Part shown: positions 62,736 to 64,000 of the stretch, one piece after another
Layout: each line of letters opens with the position of its first letter
Numbering within the stretch: position 1 is the stretch's first letter
From: JBMNGH01 sp050949725
GTDB lineage: Bacteria; Bacillota; Thermosediminibacteria; Thermosediminibacterales; Tepidanaerobacteraceae
NCBI GenBank assembly: GCA_050949725.1
Contig: JBMNGH010000008.1
Location: 1-64,000 of the forward strand
DNA: 64,000 nucleotides
Direction of reading: 5' to 3'
Made by a program: the position numbers and the translations under genes
Notes under the pieces: generated by a model
Databases searched by the model: none
Seen by the model: only the letters and a program-made list of their open reading frames with translations
What the model was told of the DNA's origin: nothing

Positions 62736-64000
62736 ATGAGACTTAAGAGACAGTTTTTTAATGTTAAGGATGTCGTGTGGGATAATTCTACTCGATTCGA
62801 TAATGGAGTTTTGTTGATTAACAAGAATGAACTGTATGAGCTCGTCAAACCTTTGGCAAAAAATGTAACAAACGTTGATTTTGAAATTGTAAGGCCTGGT
62901 GAAAATAAAAGGATTGTCCACGTACTCGACACAATACAACCTATGTACAAAATTGAAGGGCGTGGCAAGGCATATTCAGGTTTTCTCGGCCGACCTGTTA
63001 CAATCGGAAATGGAGTCACAAATGTACTAAATGGTTTTACCGTAATGGAAAGTGCTCCATTGCCGTGGGAAAGTACTAGTGCTAGCAGTGGATTGTTATA
63101 TCCCAGGGATGCCATAGTTGACATGGTCGGTCCAATTGCTGGATATAGCCCATTTTCAGAGACAATAAATCTTGTAATAACTTATGACCTTGTAAGTGGT
63201 AAGTCTTCAATGGAATACGATAATGATATTCGACGCTGCGGGCTTGCTGTTTCGGATTTTTTAGCTCAGAGAACTAAAAATTTACTTCCAGATTTTGTAA
63301 GGCAATATACGATTGAAGATATAGATCCTGAACTTCCAAACGTTGTGCTCGTCTGGCAGTGTCAGAACCAGGGCACATATTCGAATACCTTTCTGTATGG
63401 TCACAGCATAGATAATTTAGTTCCGACCCTGCTTCACCCAAATGAAATGCTAGATGGCTGTATTGTAAGCGGTAACTATGTGTGGCCAGCTTTTAAAGTT
63501 CCCACTTACCTTCATGTAAACCATCCCATTTTGCTTGAACTTTACAACAGACATGGGAAGGAATTGAATTTTAGAGGTGTTATTTTCAGCAGGAGTCATA
63601 ATCCCACAAATTGGCACAAGGAGCGTTCGGCTAATTTCTGCCGTAAGATAGCAGAATACCTTGACGCAGATGGACTCGTAATGGCGTGGGAAGGTGGTGG
63701 AAATGCAGCTGTTGACGGTATGCTGACAATCCAGGAGTCGGAAAATGCTGGCATAAAGTGTTCTACTATAACCTTTGAGTTCGGAGGTAAGGATGGCACT
63801 GAAGGAGATCTGTTGGTTGATCACGTGCCGGAAGCAGATGCGATAATTAGCGGTGGAAGCTTGGAGAAAGAAATTACACTTCCAGAAGTTGAATATGCTG
63901 TAGGTGGCGATGTAATGAGGCTAAACAAGGAATCAGGCGGTTATTTTCCACCTGCTAAAGATAGCATAAAATTTGATACTTATACTCACATCTATTGTTC
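62736..64000 (+). CDS. GrdE/GrdG/GrdI-type proprotein subunit of Grd reductase component B (partial)
   Basis: At least 421 codons, still open at the window edge; family length is about 430, so only the last few residues are missing. Marks of the family: NGVLLINKNELYELV near 28, RPGENKRIVHVLD near 62, ESTSASSGLLYPRDAIVDM, SPFSETINLVI, and NEMLDGCIVSGNYVWPAFK near 237-255. GrdE-type proproteins self-cleave at a Cys to form a pyruvoyl group that binds the substrate amine; the only Cys in the expected zone is Cys242 (LDGCIV). AGGAGG precedes the ATG, 3 bases after the selenoprotein stop. In known sarcosine and betaine loci this gene usually comes first. Confidence 0.87.
   Translation, partial: MRLKRQFFNVKDVVWDNSTRFDNGVLLINKNELYELVKPLAKNVTNVDFEIVRPGENKRIVHVLDTIQPMYKIEGRGKAYSGFLGRPVTIGNGVTNVLNGFTVMESAPLPWESTSASSGLLYPRDAIVDMVGPIAGYSPFSETINLVITYDLVSGKSSMEYDNDIRRCGLAVSDFLAQRTKNLLPDFVRQYTIEDIDPELPNVVLVWQCQNQGTYSNTFLYGHSIDNLVPTLLHPNEMLDGCIVSGNYVWPAFKVPTYLHVNHPILLELYNRHGKELNFRGVIFSRSHNPTNWHKERSANFCRKIAEYLDADGLVMAWEGGGNAAVDGMLTIQESENAGIKCSTITFEFGGKDGTEGDLLVDHVPEADAIISGGSLEKEITLPEVEYAVGGDVMRLNKESGGYFPPAKDSIKFDTYTHIYC

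Noticed and set aside
1..64000. CRISPR arrays, insertion sequences, rRNA genes, T-box leaders and prophage genes
   Set aside because: No regularly spaced repeats, transposase or integrase frames, rRNA signatures or T-box core sequence were seen anywhere in the window.
59986..64000. Complete glycine reductase operon (grdE-A-B-C-D)
   Set aside because: Only B-type and E-type subunits with a permease are present in the window; no grdA, thioredoxin or grdC/D genes precede them, and the gene order differs.

Overview
The window reads as a low-to-moderate GC (roughly 40% by eye) chromosomal segment of an anaerobic, probably spore-forming Clostridia-type Firmicute. The support is a B. subtilis-type glycolytic operon with its CggR repressor, a CwlD-type amidase, a SAM-I riboswitch, FtsEX with an M23 hydrolase, a CsaB wall-pyruvylation cluster, a pyrophosphate-driven ion pump and a selenocysteine-containing Grd-type reductase. 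A thermophilic relative of Tepidanaerobacter/Thermosediminibacter/Thermoanaerobacter is my guess only. TTG and GTG starts behind strong Shine-Dalgarno sites are frequent.

Layout. 0.2-9.6 kb: stress protein, rpoN (sigma-54), then gap-cggR-pgk-tpi-gpmI-eno behind a CggR-type operator. 9.8-16.7 kb: secG, K+-dependent membrane pyrophosphatase, cwlD (opposite strand), rnr, smpB, a zinc ribbon, tRNA-Gln and tRNA-Glu with a consensus promoter and terminator. 16.7-24.2 kb: a PAS-domain gene fragment, a two-subunit fumarase plus malic enzyme operon (minus), a fused isoprenoid-alcohol kinase/DUF92 membrane protein, class II aldolase (minus), ROK sugar kinase and a DtxR-type regulator. 24.2-29 kb: feoAB (minus) with an 18-bp palindromic operator, an ABC1/UbiB kinase and a YfcE-like phosphodiesterase. 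29-38.8 kb: an envelope polysaccharide cluster (two GT4 enzymes, DUF4330, O-antigen-ligase-like, DUF5693, CsaB, TagA/WecG) and a YitT protein. 38.9-40.7 kb: split transketolase. 40.9-45.5 kb: a decaying region with remnants of a cation diffusion facilitator, an FMN reductase and a spermidine-synthase-like gene, around an unknown secreted protein and a MATE transporter. 45.8-51.5 kb: a three-gene carbohydrate cluster ending in a 1185-residue GT-A/GH130 fusion. 51.8-55.9 kb: ftsE-ftsX-M23-ctpA. 55.9-59.4 kb (minus): SAM-riboswitch-controlled metN-metI-metQ with an Asp/Glu-racemase-family gene. 59.6-64 kb: a sigma-54-type promoter with tandem palindromes far upstream, then an APC permease, a UGA-interrupted GrdB/F/H-type selenoprotein and a GrdE/G/I-type subunit that runs off the window.

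The two most rewarding regions are the last operon and the 45.8-51.5 kb cluster. The first is a Grd-type reductase with unusual gene order, a visible Sec codon and hairpin, a sigma-54 promoter and no identified substrate. The second couples a GT4 enzyme, a predicted alpha/alpha-toroid protein and a glycosyltransferase-GH130 phosphorylase fusion, which suggests synthesis and turnover of an unidentified, possibly mannose-based, glycan. The sigma-54 factor that would read the Grd promoter is encoded in the same window.
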